Both the position numbers and the translations under genes were made by a program. The notes below the pieces were generated by a model. The model did not search any database, was not told the origin of the DNA, and saw only the letters and a list, made by a program, of their open reading frames with translations. Positions 36,193 to 48,266 of a DNA stretch of 64,000 bases are shown in pieces. Within the stretch, counting starts at the first letter, position 1, and each line of letters starts with the position of its first letter. The stretch comes from Maratus speciosus (lineage: Eukaryota; Arthropoda; Arachnida; Araneae; Salticidae), in NCBI GenBank assembly GCA_963932465.1, contig OZ010791.1:151325915-151389914 (forward strand), in the 5' to 3' direction.

Positions 36193-36788
36193 AGGTGCGT
36201 TCGTAATTATATAAATACGTAGCACCTACAGTCGTCGTTCAGTCTGTCTGTCTGTCCGTCCGCATGTAACAGCGCAAAAACTATCCAACCGAATCGTTTG
36301 AAATTTAAAATATATAATTGTTGCATAATTTTGTCGAGTCATTTCAAATTTTATGAAAAAAAAAAAAGATGTATAGTTTAATTACAGGGACAGTCAAAAG
36401 TTATCCGTTACATTACGGCCAATGGAAAAAAAATCATTGCAAGTGCATTTTAATGATGTTACAGCCTTCCGAATGGTCTGAATTTTTAAATATATAATTG
36501 CTGCAAAATTTTGTCGAGTCATTTCAAATTTTATGAAAATCGGATGTATAGTTTAGTGACAGGGACAGTCAAAAGTTTTACGTTACATTACGGCCAATGG
36601 AAAAAAAAAATATTTCAAGTGCATTTTAGTGATGTTACAGCCTTTCGAACAGAATAAAATTGATAGGAACTTATGAAGTGCACTAAAATATACGTTCAGT
36701 ACAATATGCGGTGCAAAAAAATTTATAAAACTAGTTATAGTACGAACGCACCTCATTTGCCACGTTCGACGAGCAATTTCCAACTTGT
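36193..36788 (+). mobile_element. AGGTGCGTTCG repeat element with an internal ~185-bp tandem duplication
   Basis: AGGTGCGTTCGTAATTATAT at 36193 and TATAGTACGAACGCACCT at 36736-36753 are terminal inverted repeats. Homology to the inverted copy at 60549-61112 extends ~30 bp past the right end (CATTTGCCACGTT, CAACTTGTTT). Inside, a block with TTTTGTCGAGTCATTTCAAA, GACAGGGACAGTCAAAAGTT and TTACATTACGGCCAATGG occurs twice. A GTCTGTCTGTCTGTCCGTCC run lies at 36243. Noncoding. Confidence 0.75.
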
Positions 36789-36857
36789 TTTATATAGCTT
36801 CCTTTTGAATTTTTAGCTTCTTTTACTTCTTTCTTATCCTGATTTTCTCACTTTTCC

Positions 36858-37292
36858 TTAAGGCTGTTCTCAAATCCAAAAGGGCAACTTCCTGACATAA
36901 GTTTTAATTTATTTTTGTTCGAAAATGCATGAAATTAGCTGGTGTTGTTGTTCAGAAACAATGTCATCGAGCTGTTTTTTCCATTTTTTTCCAAACGCAA
37001 TAGATCTTTCAGAAAATATTGTCAAAGTGGGTGTTTTGAACCGAATTTCCGCACGAAAGTAGAAAAATCACTCAAGAGCAGGCGAAAAATGGGTTTGTCA
37101 CGTGATCGAAATCGCTTATAACTCGATGGGTAATTGATTGATAAAAAAATGAAAAAAAAAAAAAATACAGTTCAATTTCAGATCGCTTCCATGGCCAGGC
37201 TTTCTAATTTTATATCTTTCCGTTGAAAAATGAATTTGTAAATGTGTCAGAACGTTTTGCGCTTGTTCAGCGGAGCAGTTAAGAACAGCCTT
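36858..37292 (+). mobile_element. TTAA-flanked MITE, family A (copy 6)
   Basis: TTAAGGCTGTTCTCAAATCC to GTTAAGAACAGCCTTTGG. Full family-A order with GTCAAAGTGGGTGTTTTGAA and TGTCACGTGATCGAAATCGC. The right end runs directly into an inverted partial copy. Confidence 0.87.
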
Positions 37293-37625
37293 TGGCCATG
37301 GAAGCGATTTGGAATTGAACTGTTTTTTTCCATTTTTTGATCAGCCAATTACCCAATGAGTTATAAGCGATATCGATCACGTGAGAAACCCGTTTTTCGC
37401 CCGCTCTTGAGTGATTTTTGTACTTTCGTACGGAAATTCGGTTCAAAAGGTCCACTTTGACATTATTTTCTGAAAGATCTATTGCGTTTGCAAAAAAATA
37501 GAAAAAACTGCTCGATGACATAGTTTCTGAACAACAACACCAGCTTAGTTTCATGCATTTTCGAACAAAAATAAATTAAAACTTATGTCAGGAAATTGCT
37601 CTTTTGGATTTGAGAACAGCCTTAA
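37293..37625 (-). mobile_element. TTAA-flanked MITE, family A (copy 7, partial)
   Basis: Starts mid-family at GGCCATGGAAGCGATTTGGA and ends TTTGAGAACAGCCTTAA. The missing ~100 bp are those that would abut copy 6. The pair therefore looks like a head-to-tail inverted insertion followed by a deletion. Confidence 0.8.
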
Positions 37626-38882
37626 GAAAATTGTTAAAAATACCGCAAAAAGAAATTCTTTGTTGTAGCAGCATATGCTTAACATATTGTAATATAAATT
37701 CAAAATGTTGTTCTGTATGCGAGAAAATTAGCTAAGTTTGCAAATTTTCAGTTAAAATGCATGCACTCAACCTGGGTCAAGGCTAAAGTCGTCTGCTAGC
37801 AGTGTTTGCGCCTGCGCATACTGACATTCTGGCGGTGCAGAGGCTAGAATAACAGATCAACATACCGCCAGCTCTGCCGTCTGACGTCACCTGCATAAGG
37901 TCCATTGCAGAAGCATACCTACCTTATTCACTACTCAGATTCAGGTGTTGTATTGTATGCGCGTTCTATTTCATTTGACAGAGAGAAGCTACAAATTGCT
38001 TCCGAAACTATAATCTTGTTGCCTGTACTTATTAATGTCAAAGAATACTTTTTACTTGATGTACAGGAATGTACAGGATGTACATAGTTATGTTAACATT
38101 CAAATGGGAAAACATTTAACGACAATTATGTTATCACTTAAAACTAAAAACTTTTATTTCTTATTGTGATATATGTAGTGGTAATCAGTGACAAGTTGTA
38201 GGGAATCCAAAGGAAATATAATGAAATAAGTAACATCTATTCCCGCGGAATTGCGTGTCAGGGCGTTAAATGCCACTTTTGATCCTTTTAACTTGTGTGT
38301 TGATAACATTGGATAACAGTTTGAAATCTTGTATTATAAATATGTGCAATTACAATACATATTTAAGCAGGTTCAATAAATTTTTTCCATTTAAGTATTA
38401 ACATAATTTTGACAAACCCTGTATTAATAGCTTTTTTAATCTCTGTTCTATAAACTTATGAAAGATTTTTATATTTATTTAATATTCAGTTCACATATAT
38501 AAATTACTATTTGGAGAGCAACCAGTTTCACGTCCCAAACTTGCCTGCTAATAGATTGGGATGATGTCAACACTGGCGCGCCGCTACAGTGTACTTCTTT
38601 CACCTTTCTGCTGGCAATATTGGCTTAAGTTTTTACTTATTGCAAGTCTACTTTTAAATATATATATGTATTTCGTAAATTAAAACTGACAAGCAATGAT
38701 AGATAATAAATAGTCATATTTTATCCTTCCAACTATAACAAGAAGGGCCTGTTGGACACGAAAGAAATCGTTTTTCCTTTTCACGCCTTGTACTCAGTAA
38801 TTAAAGATATCCTTAAAGTACAGTGTCTAATCCTTACAATATATATAGGGTTGGGTGGGTAGATGTTAGAGTACGGAGGAGG
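37626..38882. other. Intergenic DNA, with a less AT-rich patch containing a CRE-like site
   Basis: At 37780-37910 the base composition rises in G+C and includes the palindrome TGACGTCA (37882-37889), a CREB/ATF-type site by sequence. No promoter context or downstream frame supports a gene; the 60-residue frame at 37905 has no recognised domain. The rest is AT-rich. Confidence 0.35.
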
Positions 38883-39530
38883 GTGGTGTTGTCTGGATAA
38901 TACGCAATGGTTGATTTATTTTTAAAAAATGGGTCTTTTGTATTATAACTACATTTCTAATACGTATTTTATATGGATGTTGATTTGATGTTTTATATGT
39001 AATTGGTGACTTTTCCTCTTTTTTTTTTTTTTTTTTTTTTAAATTTCATATTAAATTTAACTTATTTAATCAAATTCAATATTAACTTATTTTTAATTTA
39101 GTCTACTCAGGACAATGTCATATTAATTAATAATAGTATACCAACTTTTTAGTGATTATTATGCATATTGGATTATTTGATTAACTAATGTTATACTGTA
39201 TGTATTAAAATTGAGTGGTGTTGTCTGGATAATACGCAATGGTTAATTTATAAAAAAAAATGGGGCTTTTGTATTATAACTACATTTCTAATACGTATTT
39301 TATATGGATGTTGATTTGATGTTTTATATGTAATTGGTGACTTTTCTTCTTTTTTTTTAATTTTATATTAAATTTAACTTATTTAATCAAATTCAATATT
39401 AACTTATTTTTAATTTAGTCTACTCAGGACAATGTCATATTAATTAATAATAGTATACCAACTTTTTAGTGATTATTATGCATATTGGTTTATTTGATTA
39501 ACTAATGTTATACTGTATGTATTAAAATTG
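38883..39530. repeat. 332-bp tandem duplication, nearly identical copies
   Basis: TGGTGTTGTCTGGATAATAC at about 38884 recurs at about 39215. The sequence then matches through TCTACTCAGGACAATGTCAT and TTATACTGTATGTATTAAAA. Differences are mainly the length of a T run (about 39019 against 39350) and a few substitutions. This indicates a recent duplication. Confidence 0.88.
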
Positions 39531-40900
39531 GGTAAATAGTTTTTATTATTATTATTCCTCTATACTATTTAATATTGTTTTATTCTCAACATTGTATTAC
39601 ATGATTATCGGTTTATATGTTTGATTGGCACAATCATATCTTTTTAGCTTTTTTATGACTAATATAAGGATAATTCACACACTATATATGTGATCTTTAG
39701 GCTATTTGGAATTTTAGTATCTGACAATCTTATATAAACATCCATTTTTATTGATTTATTTTATAATTTATTTAATTATTTATTTTTTTTTCTATCCTGT
39801 TCATTTTTTATATGTAAAGCTAAATATTAAGACTATTATATTTTTATAATATATAATTTATTTTGTTTTATAGCATATAGCCTATATTCTATATATTATC
39901 AAGTTAAAAAAGTTTTTTAATTTCTCAGTGTAGATTTAATGGTATAGTAATAGAATATATTGTATAAACATTTAATATATTAAAAAAAAAAATTCTGAAT
40001 AATGAAATACAGTGTTTATATTGGGATGTGTGTAGGAATGCAGTTGATACATTTTAATTCATTAGCATGTATTAGGTTCTACTTACTGTGACATTTGTAT
40101 GATCATAATATTTTTTAAATAAAATTATAGATGGCAGCACCATAAATTTTGTATTTTTAAATAGCCTATATTAAGGTCATAATTTTAATTTTTTACACTA
40201 GGAGGTAATTAACGGTGAATATTGGCAATGTTGTAAAATTGTTATTATACAATTTAAAATTGTTTTTAGGTATTATAAATCTTGTAATTATTTTTTATTT
40301 ATATTATATTAATTATATTTATCACAATATTTCAACATAAATTAACTGACTCGATAGCTTTTAATTTCTGTGTTAACTTAACTGTTTTATTCACCTTAAT
40401 CTTAACATGCTTTTTGGATTCCATGTGCGGGAATATATTTTGAAAATCTACTGGGAATTAATACGGTATGTTTTTGTAAGATTTCTATTGCTATAAATTA
40501 AATATTTAGTAGGTTGTAGTTTTTTTTCCATTTCATGTCATTTGATAATGTTCTGTATTCATCTTGAAACTATTATTTTGATTATATTGGTTGTTTGAGT
40601 ACAGGGGAAATTTTTTTTTTCAGCTTATAGCTTTTTTTCCCACAGAAAACAACCGATTTGCTTATATCATTGAATTCTGTACTCTTGAAAACGTAATTCA
40701 ATATATAAGTTTTTCAATTTTTTCGGAATCCATATTCTTCTTTTTTTCTTCCATGATAATTCTTGTAATTAGGTATACGGTACTTTATTTTACACATACA
40801 GTTCTATATTGTTGGTTTATGGCGTGTAGTCAATCATTCACAATATTGCAGTTTTTGATGATGGTCGGTAATGTTTAATTAATGGTTTTATTTACATATA
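39531..40900. other. Very AT-rich intergenic DNA, no gene recognised
   Basis: Frames are low-complexity. It ends with ATATA at the gypsy insertion point. Confidence 0.5.
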
Positions 40901-41127
40901 TGTAATATAAGGATGATATAAAGATAAGATCGTAGTTAATGAAAAAAGGAGTTTAATGATTCTAGGTTATAGTTTAACATATTAAATAGAAATTATATTT
41001 ACAAGTACGGGAGGGTAGGGGGTTTTTCTGCAGCATACGCACTCACAGAATCGTCGAATCCATACCGGCCTCTGCTCTCGTCTAGAGCGAGATATGCCTA
41101 CCATCGGCCGCGTCAGAATGAAATCTG
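40901..41127 (-). repeat. Gypsy 3' LTR, outer part
   Basis: Matches 50399-50625 of the 5' LTR, from TGTAATATAAGGATGATATA to CGTCAGAATGAAATCTG. Differences include GGTTATAG for GATTATAG and ACCGG for ATTGG. It is continued at 45192 after a foldback insertion. Confidence 0.92.
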
Positions 41128-44100
41128 TGTCATTCCATGTCAGTTCAGGCAGGCATGTAACCCACCATCACAGATTTTGATGAAACTGCGTGTGTTTGTT
41201 CCTTTTATTAAGATATGATTCCCAGTATTTTTTTTTTTTTTTTTTATTCCTTGGTCAAATAGTTTCTGAGAAAAAAATTGTCAAAATTTTGAAAAACTGC
41301 CGTCAGTTGGCATTCTTGACTGCTCGATTATCAAATGTAGCATGACATAAATATGATCATATTTCAATATCTATTCTACAAATCATCTTCAAATAATTTA
41401 TGCATAATATATAGGGTACGCAGTTTAGGGAAAAAAAATACTGTTACGCTTATAACATTTTAAGTGTGTCTAAAAAATTGTTTAATCTTTGAAGTCGTGA
41501 TTTTTTTATGAAAAATAATGCATTAACTAAAATAGCATTATCAACAAAAGGCGGTATTTTTATTAAATTTATTTTTTGTGGGAGATATACTTAAAGGTGT
41601 CCTTTACCTGATTCTGAAATAAAAATAGTGGGATTTTGGGTGTTTTTAGTAGTATTTCCTATTTAAAAATATTTTGAGGCGTATTTCAAATCAAATCAAG
41701 CAGAGTCATTCCATGTCAGTTCGCCTAAGACATTTAATTCACTGTCACAAATTTCAATGAAACTGGGTATGTTTATAGCTCATTTTAAGACGTAATCACC
41801 TTTAATTTCCTTTATTCTAAGTAAAATATTTTTTAAGATAAAAAAAATATCTAAATTTTTAATTTTTTTTTTTTAATGTATTTAATGACAGATCTATATT
41901 CAAAGACTGCATAAAAAAAAGTCATTTCAATATAAAATCACTAAATAAGTTTCAAATAATGTATATGTGACAAATAATGTAGGCAGATTATTATTTATTG
42001 TTGTTTTTCATGTTTAAACGCCAAGAGTGTGTTTAATCTTGTGAATTCTTAAAATCAAGAATTTTGTGAAAAATAATGTGCTAATCAAAAATTTATTATT
42101 AACCGAAGGCAGGCTATTATTACTTTTTTTTATTTGTACGTAAAAATATCTTTTCAATAGTTATAAAATAAAAATAGTGAAAATATGAGCAATTTTAACA
42201 AAATTTTCATAAAATGTGGATGTTTAATGATAAATATTGAAGCTTTTCATGCTAAGATGTACTATAATGACTACGATATCGTGTATTGCTACTCTTGCTT
42301 TAATATAATACATACAATAATAAAATAACAAATATTATTTACATCAATAAAAATTAAATTAAATAGTACCAGTTCCTTTACCAACACTACATTGCTCAAC
42401 AGCCGACTTAAAATCAACAGCCCACTCTTACTGAAAAATACTTTCAACTGTTCAAATAATAAATAAACTACATTTAAAAGTCTTAATATCAACTTATTAT
42501 CTTAAGATGATAATAATAACTAAACAACATAATGAATTTATAAATCAGCTTTTAATTGAAAATTCATGAAATGGTCCATTTAAATGTTGTTGTTCATTGA
42601 GTCCATCAAAACAAATTTAAAAAAATAGTGAACCTAATATGCTGACTGCAATGACACTTCTAACAAAACTAATTAATTCATTACCATCTGAAATCAAACA
42701 GGAAAGATCAAAAAGAAAAAAAAATCAGCTGTTAGTGTGAATGTGACATACTCAGTGGTTGTTGAGATAGGAATGTCTTTGTGACATTTTCACCTGTACT
42801 TCAATAAAATATAAACATGTAAGCTTTTTTCATTCATCCAAATTAAGTAAAATAATTATAAAATTTTGTTGTCATTACACCAGATGTTAAATTTTTCGTT
42901 ACATACTATTAGATAAGTTCTTTACTTTTAGACATTATTGACATAATATCATAAAATTTACTATATGTATTTTCTATAAGTGTATAAACAATATATATGC
43001 TTTATTAAACATAAATGAATAATTTTTAAATAATTTGTTTGAGAACAGGGTTATTGAGAATACACATATATATGTTGAAAATCCATCTTTCAGCAATATT
43101 GTGATGAAATAAATCAAATTACCGTAATTTCCGGTGTATAGCCCGCGGATCAAACAATCGTGTCTCGACCGACAAATTTTTTAAAAATAAAATGTAACTT
43201 TTTAGATCACAGTAAATATTGGTTTTCAAATACTGAATAAAATTTCTGGGTCCAAACTGAATTGTTTGATCTGCGGGCTATACACCCGAAATTACGGTAC
43301 ATATCATTAGAAACTGAATAAAGTTACAAAAGTGCAACTCATTAAGTTTTAAATAATTTTTTTAGATATAGTTATTTGAAAGATATAATATAATGAATTA
43401 TGCATTTTTTGCATATATTTAAAGCATAATATGTCAAAATTTTCTTCAAAAGAGTGAAATTTGGTCTTTTTTCAATATTAACAGCCAAATATGAGTTTAA
43501 AGATTAGGAATGTCATTTTGAAAGATTCTATTGGGCGGTGAGGAGCTAGTGATTTTTCTCTTTTTTAGAAAGGGATAATTGCTCTTCGTCCTAGAATTTT
43601 TACTAAAAAATAATATTGCTTATTTTTTTCCTTAAGAAACGAACATAAAAGATAATTTGAAAAATAAAATAAATGTATAAATAAAAATATTTCCAGGGAT
43701 GATACATTGGATAGATTTTACATCTGGAAATATTGATAATTTAAAATATGATTTAAATACTACTAAAACCAACCAAAATCCCACTATTTTTATTTCAGAT
43801 CCAGTTATAATGTAGTATTATGTACAATTTAAAATTAAAAAATTAGTCATAGAAACTATTATTTTTTGTAAAATATTTTTGATTCAAAGATTATACAATT
43901 TTTTAGACACATTTAAATATTTTTTAACATTATAGCAATTTTTTTTTCATAATCTACATACTTTATTTACCTTGTTTAAATTATTCGAAGAAAATTTCTT
44001 TATTAGTTATTGAAATATGATTTTATATATAAAATGAGGCCTTTGAAAATTGAAAAATCATTAATGGCAACTCGTGGCATTTTTCCAAAACTTTGATAAT

Positions 44101-45191
44101 TTTTTCTTATATTTTCACTATTTTTATTTTATAACCATTTAAAAGATATTTTTACGTACAATTAAAAAAAGCAATAACACCCTGCCTTCGGTTAATAATA
44201 AATTTTTGATTAACACATTATTTTTGACAAAATTCTTGATTTTAAAAATTCACAAGATAAAAGACACTCTTAGTGTTTAACATGACCAAAAAAAAAAAAA
44301 AAAAAAAAAAAACAAGAAATAATAATCTGCCTACATTATTTGTCACATATACATTATTTGAAACCTATTTAGTGATTTTATATTAAAATGACTTTTTTTT
44401 TTTTTTAAATGCAGTCTTTGAATATCGAACTGTCATTAAAAAAATTTAAAACAATTTTTCAAAATTTTGATATTTTTTATCTTAAAAAATATTTTACCTA
44501 GGATCAAGAAAATTAAAGGGGATTACGTCTTAAAATAAGCTATAAACAAACCCAGTTTCATTGAAATTTGTGAAAGTGATTAAATGGATTAGGGGAACTG
44601 ACATGGAATGACTCTGCTTGATTTGATTTGAAATGCACCTCAAAATTTGTTTAAATAGGAAATACTACTAAAAACACCCAAAATCCCACTATTTTTATTT
44701 CAGAATCAGGTAAAAGACACCTTTAAGTATATCTCCAACAAAAAATAAATTTAATAAAAATACCGCCTTTTGTTGATAATGCTTGTTTTGTTAATGCATT
44801 ATTTTTCATAAAAAATTCATGACTTCAAAGTTTAAATATTTTTTTAGACACACTTAAAATGTTATAAGCGTAACAATATATTTTTTTCATAAGCTGCGTA
44901 CCCTAAATATTATGCATAAATTATTTGAAGATGATTTGTAGAGTAGATATTGAAATATGATTATATATATGACATGCTACATTTGAAAACCGAGCCGTCA
45001 AGAATGCCAACTGACGGCAGTTTTTCAAAATTTTGACAATTTTTTTCTCAGAAACTATTTCACCAAGGAGCAAAAAAAATTACTGGTGATCGTATCTTAA
45101 TAGTAAGAACAAACACACGCAGTTTCATTAAAATCTGTGATGGTGGGTTACATATTGATATTTTACTGCCTGATTTGATGTGGAATGCCCC
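41128..45191. mobile_element. ~4.06-kb foldback element inserted in the gypsy 3' LTR
   Basis: The ends are inverted: TGTCATTCCATGTCAGTTCA at 41128 and the complement GGGGCATTCCACATCAAATC at 45191. ATCTG directly flanks both sides (41123-41127 and 45192-45196). The 5' LTR at 50620 shows the empty site. The left arm holds two ~575-bp subrepeats and the right arm about three, each carrying CATTCCATGTCAG, AAACTG(C/G)GT(A/G)TGTTT, GCATTA and CCCACTATTTTTATTTCAGA landmarks. The middle is AT-rich and no transposase frame is seen. Confidence 0.85.
43121..43299. mobile_element. Short palindromic MITE inside the foldback element
   Basis: ACCGTAATTTCCGGTGTATA at 43121 and the complement TATACACCCGAAATTACGGT ending at 43299. 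GCCCGCGGATCAAACAAT is mirrored by ATTGTTTGATCTGCGGGC. About 180 bp and noncoding. Confidence 0.8.
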
Positions 45192-45357
45192 ATCTGCTCT
45201 CGGTTGTTACTTGTTTCCAGGCGAAGAGAATGCAAACTGCATATCAGCAAATTCAATACATCTGCTATTCTGCGGTTACAAGTTCTCATGGAAAAGTGCT
45301 GACCATATCCTGTTGCTATGAGTAGGGTTTTATGGGAATCTAAAACCACAACTCACA
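45192..45357 (-). repeat. Gypsy 3' LTR, inner part
   Basis: Continues the LTR from ATCTGCTCTCGGTTGTTACT to AACCACAACTCACA, matching 50621-50786 with two or three substitutions (GCTGACC for GCTAACC, GTAGGG for GTAGTG). Confidence 0.92.
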
Positions 45358-45819
45358 CTCGGCCATCTTGTCCGCTTGTCGACCTCGACAGCGCGTTAAA
45401 TAAGCAACAAGATATGTCAAAAAAAAAAAAACTATCTAAAAATAATTAAAATCCAAAGGAAAAAAAACTGTCATTACATAATTAAGAAAATTGAGCTAAA
45501 TAAAAAAAAAAATAATTCTAAATTTTATGTAAATTAATGCTGAGCTGCCGTGGGATATCTCCAAAAAAAAAAAAAAAAAAAAACCAAAAGAATAAAAAAA
45601 TCTCAGGATAATATCAATTTGCGCCATGAGACCGTCTTTCTCATGAGCCATCGTCAGGGATGAAAAATATAATCTGAAAGGCCGTCTGCCCATTACATTA
45701 CCATCACGAAAACATACTAAAATCTGCCTCATCTTAGGTAGAATATCGTAAAAAAACATCTTTATCCCAACGTCATTCGGGAATAAAATATAAAAAAAAA
45801 AAGATTTGCCTCGTCTAAG

Positions 45820-45858
<39 letters not shown>

Positions 45859-46430
45859 TTCCCACCAAAAGGTTTTTTTTTCGACAGCTAGCTCTTACTT
45901 CTGTAAAAAAAATATGCGAGGTGGGGGGGGGGGCACATAATAATAATATACTTATACATATAACATATAAAATTATAAAAATACAGGTAAAAAATTTCAA
46001 ATATATATATAAAACATGTACATAATAATAAAATAATAATATTGCTGGCACAGTTCTAAATAGTCAAAAGTGTTTTATGCACAATGAAAAAAAAGGAGTC
46101 ACTGCTTGGCAGTCTGGAAAAAAGTTTTGTGCAAAACTAAAGAAAAAGCATTGTTTTGCACTTGTAATAAAAAGTTTTAAGCAAAACTACAAAAAAAGCA
46201 CTGTTTTGCTCATTTACTAAAAAGTTTTAAGCAAAACTACAAAAAAAAGCACTGTTTTGCTGATTTTATAAAAAGTTTTAAGCAAAACTACAAAAAAAAA
46301 ACACTGTTTTGCTGATTTTATAAAAAGTTTTAAGCAAAACCACAAAAAAAAACACTGTTTTGCTGATTTAATAATAAAAAAATGGATTTGCCATGCGAAA
46401 AAAAAATCACAGCATGGACTGCACAACTGT
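45358..46430. other. Gypsy 3' noncoding region
   Basis: Lies between the integrase stop and the 3' LTR. It has several A runs (45820-45854 is about 35 long) and the tandem hairpin repeats at 46118-46380. Frames at 45496-46051 are low-complexity. No env-like product is recognisable. Confidence 0.6.
46118..46380. repeat. Five ~50-bp tandem hairpin repeats in the gypsy 3' region
   Basis: Each unit reads AAAAAGTTTTAAGCAAAAC, then (T/C)ACAAAAAAA(A), then GCACTGTTTTGCTGATTTTAT. AGCAAAAC and GTTTTGCT in each unit can pair into a stem with a ~15-nt loop. The first unit is more diverged. Confidence 0.88.
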
Positions 46431-47930
46431 TTAAATTGAAGGCCACTGTTTCATGTGATCAACGGATTTCGTTGTGATAATGGGACCTTCATGGTTTCCT
46501 ATTTTTGTAACTGCATACCTGTCATTAGGGTTCACGGCTGTAACCTTATATGGTCCAAAATATTTGGGTCGAAGTTTTAACCCAGTTCCAAACTGTGTAC
46601 GTTGTATTGCTACTAGATCATTGACCTTGTATACCGTGGGGGGTTTTCTTTTCTTATTATATTGGGCGCGGCTGAGTTCCTGATGTTTTAAAATGTTGGC
46701 TTTTGCACTATGCTGTAATGTTTGTTTATGATCCATGTGTAATTCGATATGTTCCGTTTCCAAGAGTTGTTTTATCATTAAGTCGTCTTTATTTTTCATC
46801 TTGACACCCGTTAACAGCTCGAACGGGGAAAATTTCGTGACAGATGAAGTCGTGCTATTTATTATCCTTTGTACCGCTGGTACGTGTTTGTACCATTTCG
46901 TTGGATCATCTAAAGATAATTTCGTCAAAATAGGGATAAGCGCTTTATGCTGTCTTTCGATTTGTCCATTTCCTCGCATTACTCAGGTAGTAATGGGATG
47001 GCGTTCTATAATTTCTTGTTCGCAATCCTTTTTAAATTCTGAAGAAGCGAATGCGGGTCCTTTATCCGTGATTATTCTTCGGGGATTTCCAAATGTAATT
47101 TGTTGTAATTTAAGTTTATCTAGTGCATCTTGCGCTGCCACAGATTTGACTGGATATAACCAAAAAAATTTAGTGAAAGCATCCACTACTGTAAAGAGGT
47201 GATTATAATTTTTATTTGTGGAATGTAATGGGCCTAAAAAATCACAATGGTAAGTGTCGAGCGGCTTGTCACCTTTAGGGATCGAGTGCAAAAAACCTTC
47301 CTGTTTTCCCAACTTTCGAGAAGCTAAAATGCATGGAACGCAGTTTGTTACGACTGTGCGTGTCAACTCCGGTAGGTTAGGAATGAAAAAATTCTGGGAT
47401 GCAATTTCTTCTGTCTTTTTAGCAGAATAGTGTCCTTTAGTGTGTATATCTTGGAGTATGCTAATTTGCATTGCTTCTGGAATCACTAATAAATCTCGAC
47501 CCTGTTGGAGTTTATACAAAATGTTGTTGCGCACCGTGAAGTCGGCTACTGGTGCTTCCGATGCTGCTGTTTTAATGCTGGAAATAAAGGGATCATTTGC
47601 TTGGGCTTTCATGATTTTTAGTGTCAGTTCATCGTATGTAATGTGCATAACTGGGTACCTGCTTAGCGCGTCCACGTGATTCATTTTCGTCGCCGGTCTA
47701 TGTTTTGTTTCAAAATCGAATTCCTGGAGGAATAGAGCCCAACGCGCAATTTTCGGCGTAAGATCCTTTTTGTCGAGAGTTTTTTGAAATGCTTGACAGT
47801 CGGTAATGACACGGAATCGAGTGCCGTGGAGGTAGACGCGGAATTTTTTGAGAGCTTCGATGACTGCCAATACTTCCAATTCGTAGCTACTTAACTTTTC
47901 CTCTTGTGGTGATGTTTTTTTTGCTCATAT
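46431..47930 (-). pseudogene. Gypsy pol: RNase H C-terminal part, integrase, one in-frame stop
   Basis: The RNase H piece shows YELEVLAVIEALKKFRVYL, ITDCQAF and HVDALSRYPV. The integrase zinc finger is H146, H150, C180, C183 (counting from 47879). The catalytic core has D213 in YHCDFLGPL and D272 in IITDKGPAF. The third acidic residue lies in GNGQIERQHKAL just after an in-frame TGA at 46983-46985, so the stop cuts the active site. The frame then runs to 46431 with a gypsy-type C-terminal region (LKLRPKYFGPYKV). Integrase joins element DNA to host DNA. Apart from the stop the sequence is well preserved. The RNase H frame is separated from the upstream piece by a one-base change in a T run at 47915-47922. 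Confidence 0.93.
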
Positions 47931-48266
47931 ATTGAACCGGATGGAAGTGTCCGTCGGTGGATTTCTGCATGAGAACTGCGCCGAAGCCCATTTTACTGGC
48001 GTCAGTGTGCACTTCGAGGTCCGAACCCGGTATAAAAATGTGTAAAACTGGAGCACTTGTGAGTAGATTACGTAACGTGTACAGCGCTTCCCTCTGCGCC
48101 GGTCCAAACTCGAAAGTTGATGTTTTTCGCAAGAGATCGCTCAGGGGTCGTGCGATAGAGGCATACTTGGGAATAAACTTCCGAAAATATCCTGTTAAAC
48201 CTAGGAGTGATTGCAACTGTTTAACGTTTTTGGGTTCCGGAAAATGTTGGACGGCCTTAATCTTCG
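47887..48266 (-). pseudogene. Gypsy pol: RT connection and RNase H N-terminal part
   Basis: LLGLTGYFRKFIPKYASIARPLSDLL is the post-RT connection, followed by the RNase H start VLHIFIPGSDLEVHTDASKMGFGAVL with the first catalytic Asp in HTDAS. In-frame homology extends upstream through AVQHFPEPKNVKQLQ to the junction near 48266. The RT palm and fingers, including the YxDD loop, are missing. The frame ends in a poly-A tract (plus-strand T run 47915-47922), where one extra base breaks it from the next segment. Confidence 0.9.

Noticed and set aside
46217..46426. 69-residue frame with repeated FFVVLLKTF-like units
   Set aside because: It is a translation of the tandem hairpin repeats.
46735..47202. 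155-residue plus-strand frame
   Set aside because: Antisense shadow of the gypsy integrase region.
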